NCBI GenBank assembly: GCA_004802705.1
Contig: SGPL01000824.1
Coordinates: forward strand, 1-10,881
DNA: 10,881 bases
Direction of reading: 5' to 3'
Source of the DNA: Bondarzewia mesenterica
Lineage: Eukaryota > Basidiomycota > Agaricomycetes > Russulales > Bondarzewiaceae
Within the stretch, counting starts at the first letter, position 1. The number at the start of each line of letters is the position of its first letter. The notes beneath the pieces were generated by a model that saw nothing but the letters and a program-made list of their open reading frames with translations, searched no databases and was not told the DNA's origin. The position numbers and the translations under genes are program-made. Below are positions 1-8,462 of the stretch, piece after piece.

Positions 1-444
1 GGCCGACACCAACTAGGTTCACGTATGAAGTTAGTGACAGACATTGAGAGCACGAAGAAGATGCGTACGTGTCAGAGGGAGGGGTTGACCGCGGTGACGC
101 TGTGAGTAATTAAGCATAAGCAGAAATTGAGACAGAGCCTCCTCCGAAACGCGAGAACGGGAAACGCACCTCGAGTCAAACTTGTTGCCATTCGAGAAGA
201 GGGTGCCAGTCTGAAGAACGTGACCCACCGCCACAATGTCAACAAAATCGAGCATTCCACACGATCTCGAAACTTGAAGATGTGGACTCACGTAGTGGAC
301 CTTGATCGCGTCACCTTTCTGCGCCTTTGCGGGACAGTCCTCTGGGAGGTAGGTAGTGTCAATCTTCAGCTCTGTCGGTGCTTGGGCAGCGGAGACGCTG
401 AGGAGGCCAAAGGCGAGGAAGGAGAGCCAGACGAGGAGTTGCAT
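1..444 (-). CDS. Secreted FKBP-type peptidyl-prolyl isomerase (FKBP2-like), partial, with apparent 1-nt frame break
   Basis: Peptidyl-prolyl cis-trans isomerase of the FK506-binding family, probably acting in the ER lumen. The start ATG (442-444) opens a hydrophobic signal peptide (about residues 1-20, MQLLVWLSFLAFGLLSVSAA), followed by the FKBP core with KGDAIKVHY and TGTLFSNGNKFDS. Exons read on the minus strand: 444-292, 210-170, 99-69, and 12-1 running off the window. Introns are 81, 70 and 56 nt with GT-AG ends. Exon 3 gives RGQPLPLT and the exon 3/4 junction gives LGVG, as expected for FKBPs (DRGQPLPLTLGVGQ-type). Exon 2 ends in phase 2 but exon 3 is one base short: the spliced frame hits TGA after nine codons, while the other frame gives the conserved motif. 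A missing base near 95-98 explains it (expected Ser-Val-Asp-Arg). The C-terminal half lies outside the window. Family assignment is firm; the intact or broken state is unresolved. Confidence 0.85.
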
Positions 445-666
445 GCTGGTACTTACACGACAGGTCGGTACGGTAGTGGTAACGGTACTGTGTGATCGAT
501 CGTCGACGTGTCGTGTCGCGTCGGCTTTCGTGGGAAAGCCAGACTCCTGTCCAGTTTCCAAATGCTTTGTCATCAACTGTACAGTGGCGCGCGTTCCACC
601 AACCTTATTTTTTCACGTCGTCGCCAACGTTCAGCAACCCACCCATCCGCCGCCAATTGCAACAAA
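445..666. promoter_or_regulatory. Divergent promoter between FKBP and RPL39
   Basis: These 222 bp separate the minus-strand FKBP start and the plus-strand RPL39 start, so the stretch must hold both 5' leaders and core promoters. It contains an AT-rich block (accttattttttcacg, about 602-617) and a pyrimidine/CA-rich leader just before the RPL39 ATG. It also has a GATCGATCGTCGAC segment near 495-508. No classical TATA box is clear. The shared promoter is inferred from gene layout only. Confidence 0.55.
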
Positions 667-1026
667 ATGGTGCGTCCACTATCCCGTTTTTCGTGCTGGA
701 TTGAATCTCTGACTGACGACGATGTGCGTGGTGGTCGGGATGTTATTAGCCTTCCCAAAAGACTTTCAGAACGAAGCGCATTCTCGCTAAGGCCTCGCGC
801 CAGAACCGGTGAGCAAACACTCGTTCTTAATTGTTCACGCCATATCATATATTGATGCCGCTGCTCTGATCGTAGCCCCATCCCTCAGTGGTTCCGTTTG
901 AAGACAGACACGAAGATCCAGGTGCGTCGAAACCCTCCCCCTACTTAACAGAACGCTCAAGTATCCCGCTGCGAACAGTATAACGCCAAGCGCCGTCACT
1001 GGAGACGCACGAAGCTCAACCTCTAG
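667..1026 (+). CDS. RPL39: 60S ribosomal protein eL39
   Basis: Small basic protein of the large ribosomal subunit, near the peptide exit tunnel. Four coding exons: 667-669 (ATG only), 750-808, 876-921 and 979-1026 (TAG). Introns are 80, 67 and 57 nt, with donors GTGCGT, GTGAGC and GTGCGT. The spliced product is 51 residues, the usual eL39 length. It starts MPSQKTFRTKRILAK, contains QNRPIPQWFRLKT and ends KRRHWRRTKLNL, matching the family end to end. All splice phases agree and no stop interrupts. Because each exon is tiny, no long open frame reveals the gene. An initiator codon followed at once by an intron is common in ribosomal protein genes. It shares a divergent promoter with the FKBP gene. 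Confidence 0.97.
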
Positions 1027-1300
1027 ATCCTCCTCGTCCCCATCCATTATCTCGCCATTCACTCGTCGCTCGCATCTTTTTAGTCGCACGGAGAGAGAGC
1101 GAAGTCCAGACACCCGTAACAGGGGGAAGAGTGCACTTGCTTATTGACCGGTCGTCCTCCCTGGCTCCTCCATCACCTCACCCATGCATGTATTGCCCCA
1201 GTATTGACATATGAACTCTCAAAAGCCGATTGCATGCCATCATACACATCCGATGTCTTTCGTCTAGTTTTGAGGTGAGATTCAGACATATTCAAGTTGA

Positions 1301-1706
1301 GATGTGGACCGTATGGTCATGAAATTGACCGGGGATACCTCTGCTCCGGAATTGTCAATGTTCATAGAATGGTACAACCGCTCTGTAAGTTGCACAGGTT
1401 GGGAGAATCTCTTCCTCTACTCATTGCTACGTCTGTGCTGTTTTCCGATTGTGTTTACAATGCACGATCGAGTTCCTACGATTGGACTTTGTTGAACATA
1501 TTAGAGCGGTCGGCGGTCGCGCATATGAGCGCTCAAGGACTCCTCGAGGTCCTGTCCCGCTGCAGCTCGTTGCACTAGAGTTGCTCACTGTTTTCACTGT
1601 TTGCCTCGCAACTCCCCAACCACGTTCCATTTTCTCAACCCAAATTGCACGCATGTATACAAATGTGTCGAAGATACATTTCTTATTTTTTTCCCGGATT
1701 TTTTGA
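1301..1706 (+). other. Doubtful two-exon open frame, function unknown
   Basis: The 1027-2193 interval holds the RPL39 3' region and the GET1 leader. Its only protein-like stretch is here. A frame open from 1301 encodes VMKLTGDTSAPELSMF and IEWYNRS, then meets a consensus donor GTAAGT at 1385. A possible acceptor at 1471-1472 continues in frame as FLRLDFVEHIRAVGGRAYER and stays open to 1706. An in-frame TGA sits just upstream (1298), so no full start exon is visible. I recognise no family. It may be a gene remnant or chance; codon statistics or RNA evidence are needed. Confidence 0.2.
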
Positions 1707-2193
1707 GCGGGCGCAAATGTTGTCAGGCAGTGACTAAAGGTGGACAGTGGACACTGAAAAACCGGGGGTTGTTGGGGTGGATCATTCGGACAATATGAAT
1801 ATAACAATCAATAGTTTGAAAAAAGTCTCGGAGAATTACATGACATGTATCTATATGTTTTCTGTGCCATTGCCAGTATTTTGACCAGATCTGAGGCAAC
1901 GGAAGGAATAGCTGCAAAATCACACCTTTTGGCATGTCAATCTCTATCCTCCCTCAAAACCAGCCAAAGAAATTGAAGCTACTATTAATATTCACACAGC
2001 TACTTAGAATTGAGTGAATGCTTATGGAGTGACTAGTGATAGCTGAAGAAAGAGCAAAGTTCAGAAATGCGCTGTTGCAACTTGCACCTCTGGTACAATT
2101 TGCAACTCCGGTGCAGGTAGTACCCCAGGCACCCCTACGTGTTTACGACTGGGACGAAATCAAGACGAAATCCAGCACCTCCCCGCACCCGCC

Positions 2194-2795
2194 ATGTCGC
2201 TCATCCTTACGATTTTCGGCCTCGTCTTCATATCAGAGCTCATCTCCTGGGTCGGACACTCCGTCCTGCTTTCCTTCGTTCGTCTCTCCTCTTTTTTTTT
2301 TCTCCGTCTCGGGCTGTTGGTTGACCGAAGACACGCGTCTGGGGGTGCTGCAGGTATGGGCGGCGTACGAGCGCATCGTCCATGCGTCCGTGGTGAAGCG
2401 CCAGCGCGAGGTCAAAGCGGAGGTACTCGCGAAGAAGACGGAGCTGATGCAGACGAGCGCGCAGGACCAGTTTGCGAGGTGGGCGAAGTTGCGGAGGAGT
2501 GTGGATAAGGGGCTTGCGGAGCTAGAGAAGCTCAGTTGCGTGTTCATATTTTCACTCAATCTCTCGGTCGATGTTTGAATTGACCCGTGTGTCTGTACAT
2601 GTAGATGGGGAGCTGAGCGCGTCGAAAGCGTCGTTTGCGGTGAAGTTTAATTCGATGGTGTGGGTGTTGACGACGGGCTTGCAATTCGTCGTGGGGTGGT
2701 GGTATCGCAAGACGGCGGTGTTTTACCTGCCACCGGCTTGGCTGGGTCCGATGACCTGGTGGATGTCGTTCCCATTCGCTCCTGCAGGTGAGTAG
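2194..2795 (+). CDS. GET1: GET1 tail-anchored protein insertion receptor, C-terminally truncated
   Basis: ER membrane subunit of the GET pathway receptor, which docks Get3 and inserts tail-anchored proteins. Exons 2194-2277, 2354-2534 and 2605-2795; introns 76 and 70 nt. Start context is CCGCCATG. Visible parts: a first membrane segment (residues about 3-26, [17 protein letters not shown]), a cytosolic coiled coil (about 40-88, with the family signature [20 protein letters not shown]), and a second membrane segment (about 105-125, [15 protein letters not shown]), then [19 protein letters not shown]. At 2787/2788 a strong donor (GTGAGT) follows PFAPA; reading through it stops at TAG 2793-2795, giving 151 residues against roughly 200 or more for Get1 proteins. 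The third membrane segment is absent: no frame between 2796 and the downstream MPH1 start encodes a plausible one. Identity is strong; intactness is doubtful. Confidence 0.85.
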
Positions 2796-3173
2796 TCTCG
2801 AACCTTCAACCTCTTTGCTTTGTTTATATGTGTTCTTGAAGCTCAATAGAGATGAGAGGAGCCATTGTAACAGACAACCATCCCTGAGCATCCCTGGGAT
2901 AAATGTGACAGATGTCACAAATTCCGCCCAGACACAACACGACCAAACAAAATTTTTGAACGCGAACCTGCACGTTATTATGCAACGCCCTGTAAAGACT
3001 CGGTCACCAGTCTACTTGCTTGCAGTGATCCCCCATCATGTAATTCAGCCACGTGATGCGACGCATCGTTCGCGTCCCCAGCCTCACTTCTCCCGACAGG
3101 GCTACGGTCCCTTCCTCACTTCGTGGCGTCGCAGTTCTTCTCCAACAGGCTCTCATTTTCTCTCTATAACACT
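2796..3173 (+). promoter_or_regulatory. GET1-MPH1 intergenic region, MPH1 promoter
   Basis: This 378-bp stretch should hold the GET1 3' end and the MPH1 promoter. It carries a perfect dyad TGTGACAGATGTCACA (2904-2919). It has two copies of ACGCGAA in opposite orientation (2960-2966 plus; 3069-3075 minus) and a CACGTG E-box (3050-3055). ACGCGAA resembles yeast MCB/SCB cell-cycle boxes, which would suit a DNA-repair helicase, but that link is inference. The stretch is open in one frame without any recognisable protein. Confidence 0.45.
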
Positions 3174-6100
3174 ATGTCATCGGATGGCTATTTTGATGAT
3201 GACCTTGACCAAGATTTTTTTGAACGAACTGAACGCCATGGAAGCTTCGCAATTCGCGTCTTCGTCCAAGACTCCAATCGTTGCACCAATTGCACGAGCC
3301 GGAACCAAGGCTGGACCTCTCGTTTTGACCAGGGATGACTCGGACTACGACATAAATTTTGATATCGATGAGCGCGACCTCCAAACCCTTGACGGACTCA
3401 TCGAAGATGCATATTTAGGCAAACCCGCTCCTGTCACAAGGCCGCCACGATCGAATGGCCTTTCTCGAGCTCCGTCAAAAGGCATTCATACAACACTCTT
3501 TGGTGGAGTCGCGGAGAATTTGTCTTCAAACAGAACGGGAGGATCTTCAAAAGGTCCATTACAGCGGTCCAAGTCTTCTGGGCCGCAACTCAAGAAGACG
3601 AAGATGTGGGACCACACAGCGTTTGCGAAGTCGGGTCCGAGAAGGAGGAAGTCGAACAAGGGCAAGGGCGAGGAGCCTGCGGATGGCGACGAGGCTAATG
3701 AGGGCGAAGAGGGTGAAAAACCCGAGTTCAAGCAGTTTCCAGCAACATTCGTCCCCGGTATGTGGCTTGAAATGTTCTGCTCCCAATGCACTGACTCTGG
3801 TTTTTACTGCAGCAGTCGGGTGAGTGAATTTCTGCTCTTACTGAGAAAAGTTTCACGACCTTACTGATTATTGCTTGTGCTCGCTAGCCCGGTGAGTGTA
3901 CTAATATATGCAACATTACCTACCACTTAACTAGTTTGTGCGGATGTCCTCCAGCCTCCAGCCATGAAGCCACAACCAGATTTGCTCGCTGCGAAACACT
4001 GGTTGTACCCACTGAACTTACCGAAGAGAGACTATCAGTATAACATTGTCAAGCATTGCTTGTTTGATAACACCCTCGTTGCTCTACCCACCGGTCTTGG
4101 GAAAACCTTCATCGCGGGAGTTGTCATGCTGAATTGTACGCTCGTTGTTCTCTGCCTACTTTGTTATTGATAATAACGTGTCGCTACGGCAGTCTATCGT
4201 TGGTTTCCAGATGGAAAGATCGTATTTGTAGCACCTACGAAGCCGTTGGTCGCTCAGCAAATCGATGCATGCCATCAAACGTGTGGCATACCTGGTCGGG
4301 ACGCTGCTGAGTTGACGGGAAACAACCCGCGCGCTATGCGAGCGCGAGCTGTGGGTATCAGAAATCCATTGTCATCCCTCCATACTGATACGTATGACAT
4401 TCTCACAGTGGGAGCAAAAGCGAGTCTTTTACATGACGCCGCAGACGCTTTTCAATGACTTGACCAGGGATAATTACGACATCCGAGATATTGTCCTTCT
4501 CGTCATCGGTATGGAACAGGTTTGTATCTCTTAGCTTTCGGCCGTCTTACTCTCAGTCTGCAGATGAGGCGCACAAGGGCACGGGTGACTACGCATATGC
4601 CACAGTAGTCCGCACTCTTATGGCCAAGAACCCACATTTTCGCGTTCTGGCTTTGACGGCCACTCCTGGAAGCAATCCCGAGGCTGTTCAGGCCATTGTA
4701 GATTCATTGCACATCGGTCGGATCGAAATTCGCGACGAGGAGAGTTGGGATATTCGGCCATACATCAATAAAAAAGTACGTCAGGATATAACAATGAAGG
4801 ACCAGTTACTGAATCCTGGTCGTTTAGAAAGTAGAGCAGCATATCATACCCATGAACGAGGATATCGTGAAGTTGCGGGACCTGTTAGCGAAAGTTATGA
4901 AGGTGAATTGACGAGCATTTTTCCTTTTTTTCGATCTCGGTCTCAGCACGATGCTCATCATTCGAACCGCAGGGTCCTATCAACTCTATAGCCAATGTCG
5001 GGTTGCTACACGGCGGGCATCTAGATCCCATCATTTTCCACCCATTTCGAGCGCAGGTTGCCATGCAAGAAATAAACTCACGTCGAGACGGGCATCAATT
5101 GGCTTGGGCCTTTCCTACCTTGAAGAACATAGGTGCTTTGGCGCGGGCTATGGGCTATCTGGTAAGTATGCTGAACCTACAGAGAATTTTTCTTTCTGAC
5201 CCAGGATGTCTTACAGCTTGAGGCAAGCCCGCTCATGTGCTATAAGTCCCTCCAGGAAATCGCGGGAAGTGGCAGGGATCCGGGCTCCGGAAAATCGTCG
5301 AAACAAAGTAAACTGACCAACGATCCCAACTTCAAAACTCTACTGCGCGAATTGGAAGCACAGAAGACTACAGGCTTTACGGTCCATCCGAAGATGGAGA
5401 AACTCAAAACACTTGTTGTGCAGCATTTTGGTCAGCGGATGGGAGATGAAGAAGGCGATGGAGCAACTGCAGATCAAGGAATGTGTGACGATACCCGAGT
5501 CATGGTTTTCGTTACCTTCCGAGAAGCTGTTGATGAGATCGTGGAATTTCTAAATCAAGAGTCCCTTTTGATCAGGGCGACCAAATTTATTGGGCAGGGA
5601 GTGGACAAGCAAGGAAAGAGGGGCTTTGCTCAAAGGGAACAGTTGGATGTAAGACACTCGCAATATCTGCTCAGGCTGTTCGTTCATCTTTCTTTTCCAC
5701 AGGTGATCAAGCGGTTCAAAGCGGGCGAATTCAACGTCCTTGTATCAACGTCCATTGGAGAAGAGGGTTTGGATATCGGCGAGATTGACATGATTGTGTG
5801 CTACGAATCTCAAAAGACACCCATCCGCATGGTAAGCTCTGTCTCTAGCTAGGTCTTTCGTCAAGCTCATGTAAGCTCAAGTTACAACGAGTTGGACGAA
5901 CGGGTCGCAAGCGCGACGGCTTTGTTCATGTGCTACTTGCCGAGGGTCGAGAAGAACTCAACTGGAACAAGGCGCAGGAGTCTTACGTGGAAGTTCAGCA
6001 GAGCATCGTCCGCGGCGACCAGCTCGAATTCTACGGAGACGTCGAGCGCCTTCTCCCTGACCACATCAAACCGGAGCCACTCGAAATGGTCATGGACATC

Positions 6101-7795
6101 GAGGAATACAATCGCAATGTGGCAGAGAAAGCAAACGATTCCACCTTGCCGCGGAAGGGGGATAAGAAGCGCAAACGGAATGACGACATGATGAGGAATA
6201 TTCCCGTCGGTGCAAGTACCGGATTCGTCAGCGTGGCGGATTTGATCTTGACGCAAGGCGGGAAGAAGCGCAGGATGAGCAGCAAGGCTGTCACGTTTGA
6301 TGTTGCTGCTGGGGAGGACGACGATACTGATGGGGAGATAGAGGCTGGCGTTTTCGGTCCCAAGCGCAGTACATCAACGCCAGCTACTGTTCCAGCAAAG
6401 TCTTTGAAGCCGGTTGGCAAAGCCCAAAGGTCAAAATCGATGGCGAGCAAGGCGGACAAGCCGAAGAAAGCCCCTTCAGATTCTACGCGGACAAAGAGGA
6501 CAAGTCGGAAGTCGGTTCCGCAACAGCTCACAAGCAGTCAGTTCAAGGCTACGGGTGCCGACGATTCCGATGATTTAGACATCGAGGGAGGTATTTTCTT
6601 TTCCAAAACATCACGGAAGACTCCTCCCCGCTCCAAATCCAAGTCCTCTCCTCAATTTTCTTCTCCTGAATTCGCTCTGGCCAAGCAATATTCCGCCTCC
6701 ATCATTGACATCTGTACATCTTCTGAGGCTTCGCCTGCAGGGCCTGACCCCCTCTCCTCCCCCTCTCCGCCTATCGAACTCCCGCGTAGCGTTGACACCG
6801 TCATCAGAAGCCCTCAAACTCCCCGCAAATTGCTCTGTGCGATTTCATCTACGTCCTTTCCTACACCTCAACGTTCTTTGTCCTTCACCTCAAATCGCAA
6901 TGTCGGAAATCCTGACGATCAGGACCGGGACTGGGACCAGGATCAGGACCTTTCTTGGCTTCTTCAAGATTCCGTCGTGCAGCGCAATTCGTCTCCATCA
7001 CCAACACAAGGACCGATGACTAACTCAGATATAGAGATCGTTTATGACGGTGCTGCTGAGGATATGCTCGGCCTCTCGAGCTCGCCAGTGGCGTCACAGC
7101 ATTCTCCTAGCCCCGTGCGAGCTAATATCGGGCGTGATATGCCGCCACCAGCTTTTGCCCCTGCTCGCCGCTTTCTTGATACTTCTTCTCCGAAAGTCCC
7201 AGAACCAACTTTCCCCGTTCGTCCTCCGGGAAAGAACAAGAGGGCTATCCCTGCTGACTCGTCCCCGTTCGAAATGCCACCTTTGTCCCAAAAGCGCCTC
7301 CGTCATCTACGCGAGGATTCTTCCCCCCTTTCAGCCCGTCCTACGAAACGCAAGAATATCAAGGTACGGGACACGGCTGTGGCTGGGAAGATCAATCCAT
7401 GGATCGACGTCGAGGCGAATCATTCCGGAGACGCCGTCAGTGGAGGATCGTCAGACGTTGAACATATGGATCTTGAAAGCGAACCCGACCGACGATTCAT
7501 TCAAGGCTTACCAGAGACGCAGGTTTCTCCGTCGTACGATCAGCTGGCCGTATACCAACAGAGTCTGTTCACTCAGCCTCCTCAAGATGGAAAGGCTCCT
7601 GCGTTTGCTAAACCCCCGCGGAGACACGGTTTTACTCGAGGAGGTGCCAGCGGTAGCAACTTCAGGGCGCGTCAGAGAGTCCTCAGCTCACCCCCTCCGG
7701 ACGTCAGTGACGAAGGCGCTGACAGTTATATGCTCGGGAGTTTCGTGGTGGACGATGACGCAGAGATATCTTACATGCCTTCAAGCGACGCTTGA
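3174..7795 (+). CDS. MPH1: ATP-dependent DNA helicase Mph1 (FANCM family), 12 exons
   Basis: 3'-5' DEAH-box DNA helicase of the Fanconi/FANCM family, which unwinds D-loops and remodels stalled forks in the nucleus. Exons: 3174-3757, 3816-3819, 3888-3891, 3955-4135, 4193-4350, 4409-4508, 4564-4775, 4828-4902, 4973-5161, 5217-5648, 5703-5831, 5882-7795; introns 50-70 nt. Residue numbers assume one base fewer in the T7 run at 3215-3221, which otherwise breaks frame in exon 1; the corrected model is 1326 residues. Motifs: Walker A LPTGLGKT (241-248), DEAH (344-347), TAT (375-377), [14 protein letters not shown], and motif [10 protein letters not shown] (691-698). [10 protein letters not shown] at 3174 has A at -3 and fits the family; ATG 3184 gives an unbroken frame but a less typical N-terminus. 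The tail (from about 760) is disordered, Ser/Pro-rich, with basic KKRKR (784-788), CDK-like TPRK (1002-1005), [13 protein letters not shown] (1194-1206) and a C-terminal [10 protein letters not shown]. Confidence 0.93.
3816..3819 (+). other. MPH1: MPH1 microexon 2 (4 nt; 7 nt if the upstream AG is used)
   Basis: TCGG lies between acceptor CAGCAG and donor GTGAGTG. It completes the split codon at the end of exon 1 (G|TC) and opens the next (GG|C), giving FVP-V-G. Using the first AG instead gives a 7-nt exon at 3813-3819 (FVP-AVG), also in frame. The flanking introns have branch-site-like CTGAC (3791-3795) and CTGAT. Confidence 0.75.
3888..3891 (+). other. MPH1: MPH1 microexon 3 (4 nt)
   Basis: CCCG lies between acceptor GCTAG and donor GTGAGTG. 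It supplies C of the Gly codon and a Pro codon, so the joined peptide reads [15 protein letters not shown], which matches the linker I expect in basidiomycete Mph1. Skipping this exon or microexon 2 alone shifts the frame; skipping both leads to TAA at 4041-4043. Confidence 0.75.
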
Positions 7796-7950
7796 AACTT
7801 TTTATTGCTCTTATAATGGTTGTAAGATTTTTGAGTATTGAGGGACTGATTGTAGAGATTGATACTTGTTTATTATTGACATTGACGACCACCAGCTGCT
7901 TTTTTTTTTGGGATCAATGGTTCGAATATTCGCCGGAATCGCGGTGGATG
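7796..7950. other. Convergent 3' region between MPH1 and the minus-strand remnant
   Basis: This is AT-rich trailer sequence after the MPH1 stop, with TTATAAT-like stretches and a T10 run at 7900-7909. It presumably carries the MPH1 polyadenylation site and, on the other strand, the 3' region of the remnant ending at 7951. No reading frame of note is present. Confidence 0.4.
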
Positions 7951-8242
7951 CTACTCTAATATAAGATGCTTGGTGGGCCCTGTCATCGTAGGGTGCAGGT
8001 CGAAAAACGTTGCGTGATATCTAACCAGGGTCTCAAGACGGCGTTCTCGAGCTGATCTTGTAGTGATATCGTGGAGGGCTATCCATAAATTGGGTCGGAC
8101 ATTTAGAATACGAAGCACTTTGTAAGTCTCGCCGTAAGTATCAGCTTTGATTAATCGTCCTCATGAAGCACCGGCCCTTTGACGAAGTATTCAGGTGGGC
8201 TTTGTCCACCAATGGATGTTTTCTCAACTTGTACAGATTATC
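7951..8242 (-). pseudogene. Minus-strand coding remnant with a 1-nt frame break, family unknown
   Basis: Two adjoining minus-strand frames look protein-coding. The first (8242-8147) contains LRKHPLVDKAHLNTSSKGR and ends ...MRTINQ. The second (8145-7951, stop TAG 7951-7953) begins ADTYGETYKVLRILNVRPNL, continues WIALHDITTRSARERRLETL, then VRYHATFFDLHP. Dropping one base in the AAA run (plus-strand TTT 8146-8148) joins them as INQADTYGETY, giving 96 residues. The second frame alone is open from 8160. No start codon or clear upstream exon is visible, and stops occur just upstream. I do not recognise the family. It is either the last exon(s) of a real gene carrying an indel or a decayed fragment. 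Confidence 0.4.
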
Positions 8243-8462
8243 TTAAATTGTCAATATTCGCCTTGTTTGAACCCGTTTATTGGAACATTGCAGCAAAACT
8301 CGTAAGCCAGACAAGCCTTCATAATGCCGCACATGCACGCACATTGCGTTCATTTTATTCCAACTTCCATCTCAACTGCACGAGATACTCATCATATTAA
8401 AGTAGAGGCAATCTCTGCTCAGCCTCCTATGTTTTCAAACGTCTCGCACGCTAAACAATGGT
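8243..8462. other. Gap before the DUF6532 frame, no supported gene
   Basis: Short plus-strand open frames occur here but show no recognisable protein or splice structure. If the downstream DUF6532 gene has 5' exons they would fall here, but I cannot define any. Confidence 0.3.

Noticed and set aside
127..712. Plus-strand open frames over the FKBP region
   Set aside because: They are antisense shadows of the FKBP exons and introns; no recognisable protein.
835..1113. Minus-strand 92-residue frame with a hydrophobic stretch, resembling a small membrane protein
   Set aside because: It is antisense to RPL39, whose four exons and splice sites explain this sequence completely.
2036..2193. Open frame leading into GET1 exon 2
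   Set aside because: GET1 exon 2 uses this frame by chance; the conserved N-terminus starts at ATG 2194 in another frame and is joined by a phase-0 intron.
2788..3170. Upstream part of the long open frame that continues into MPH1 (2788 onward)
   Set aside because: The translation before 3174 is low in protein character and includes promoter-like elements; the MPH1-type N-terminus begins at 3174.
3820..3867. Intron retention ending MPH1 at 3867 as a short protein
   Set aside because: It would remove the whole helicase domain; spliced exons downstream continue the family sequence without gaps.
7044..7841. 265-codon plus-strand frame inside the MPH1 last exon
   Set aside because: It is a shifted shadow of the Ser/Pro-rich MPH1 tail.
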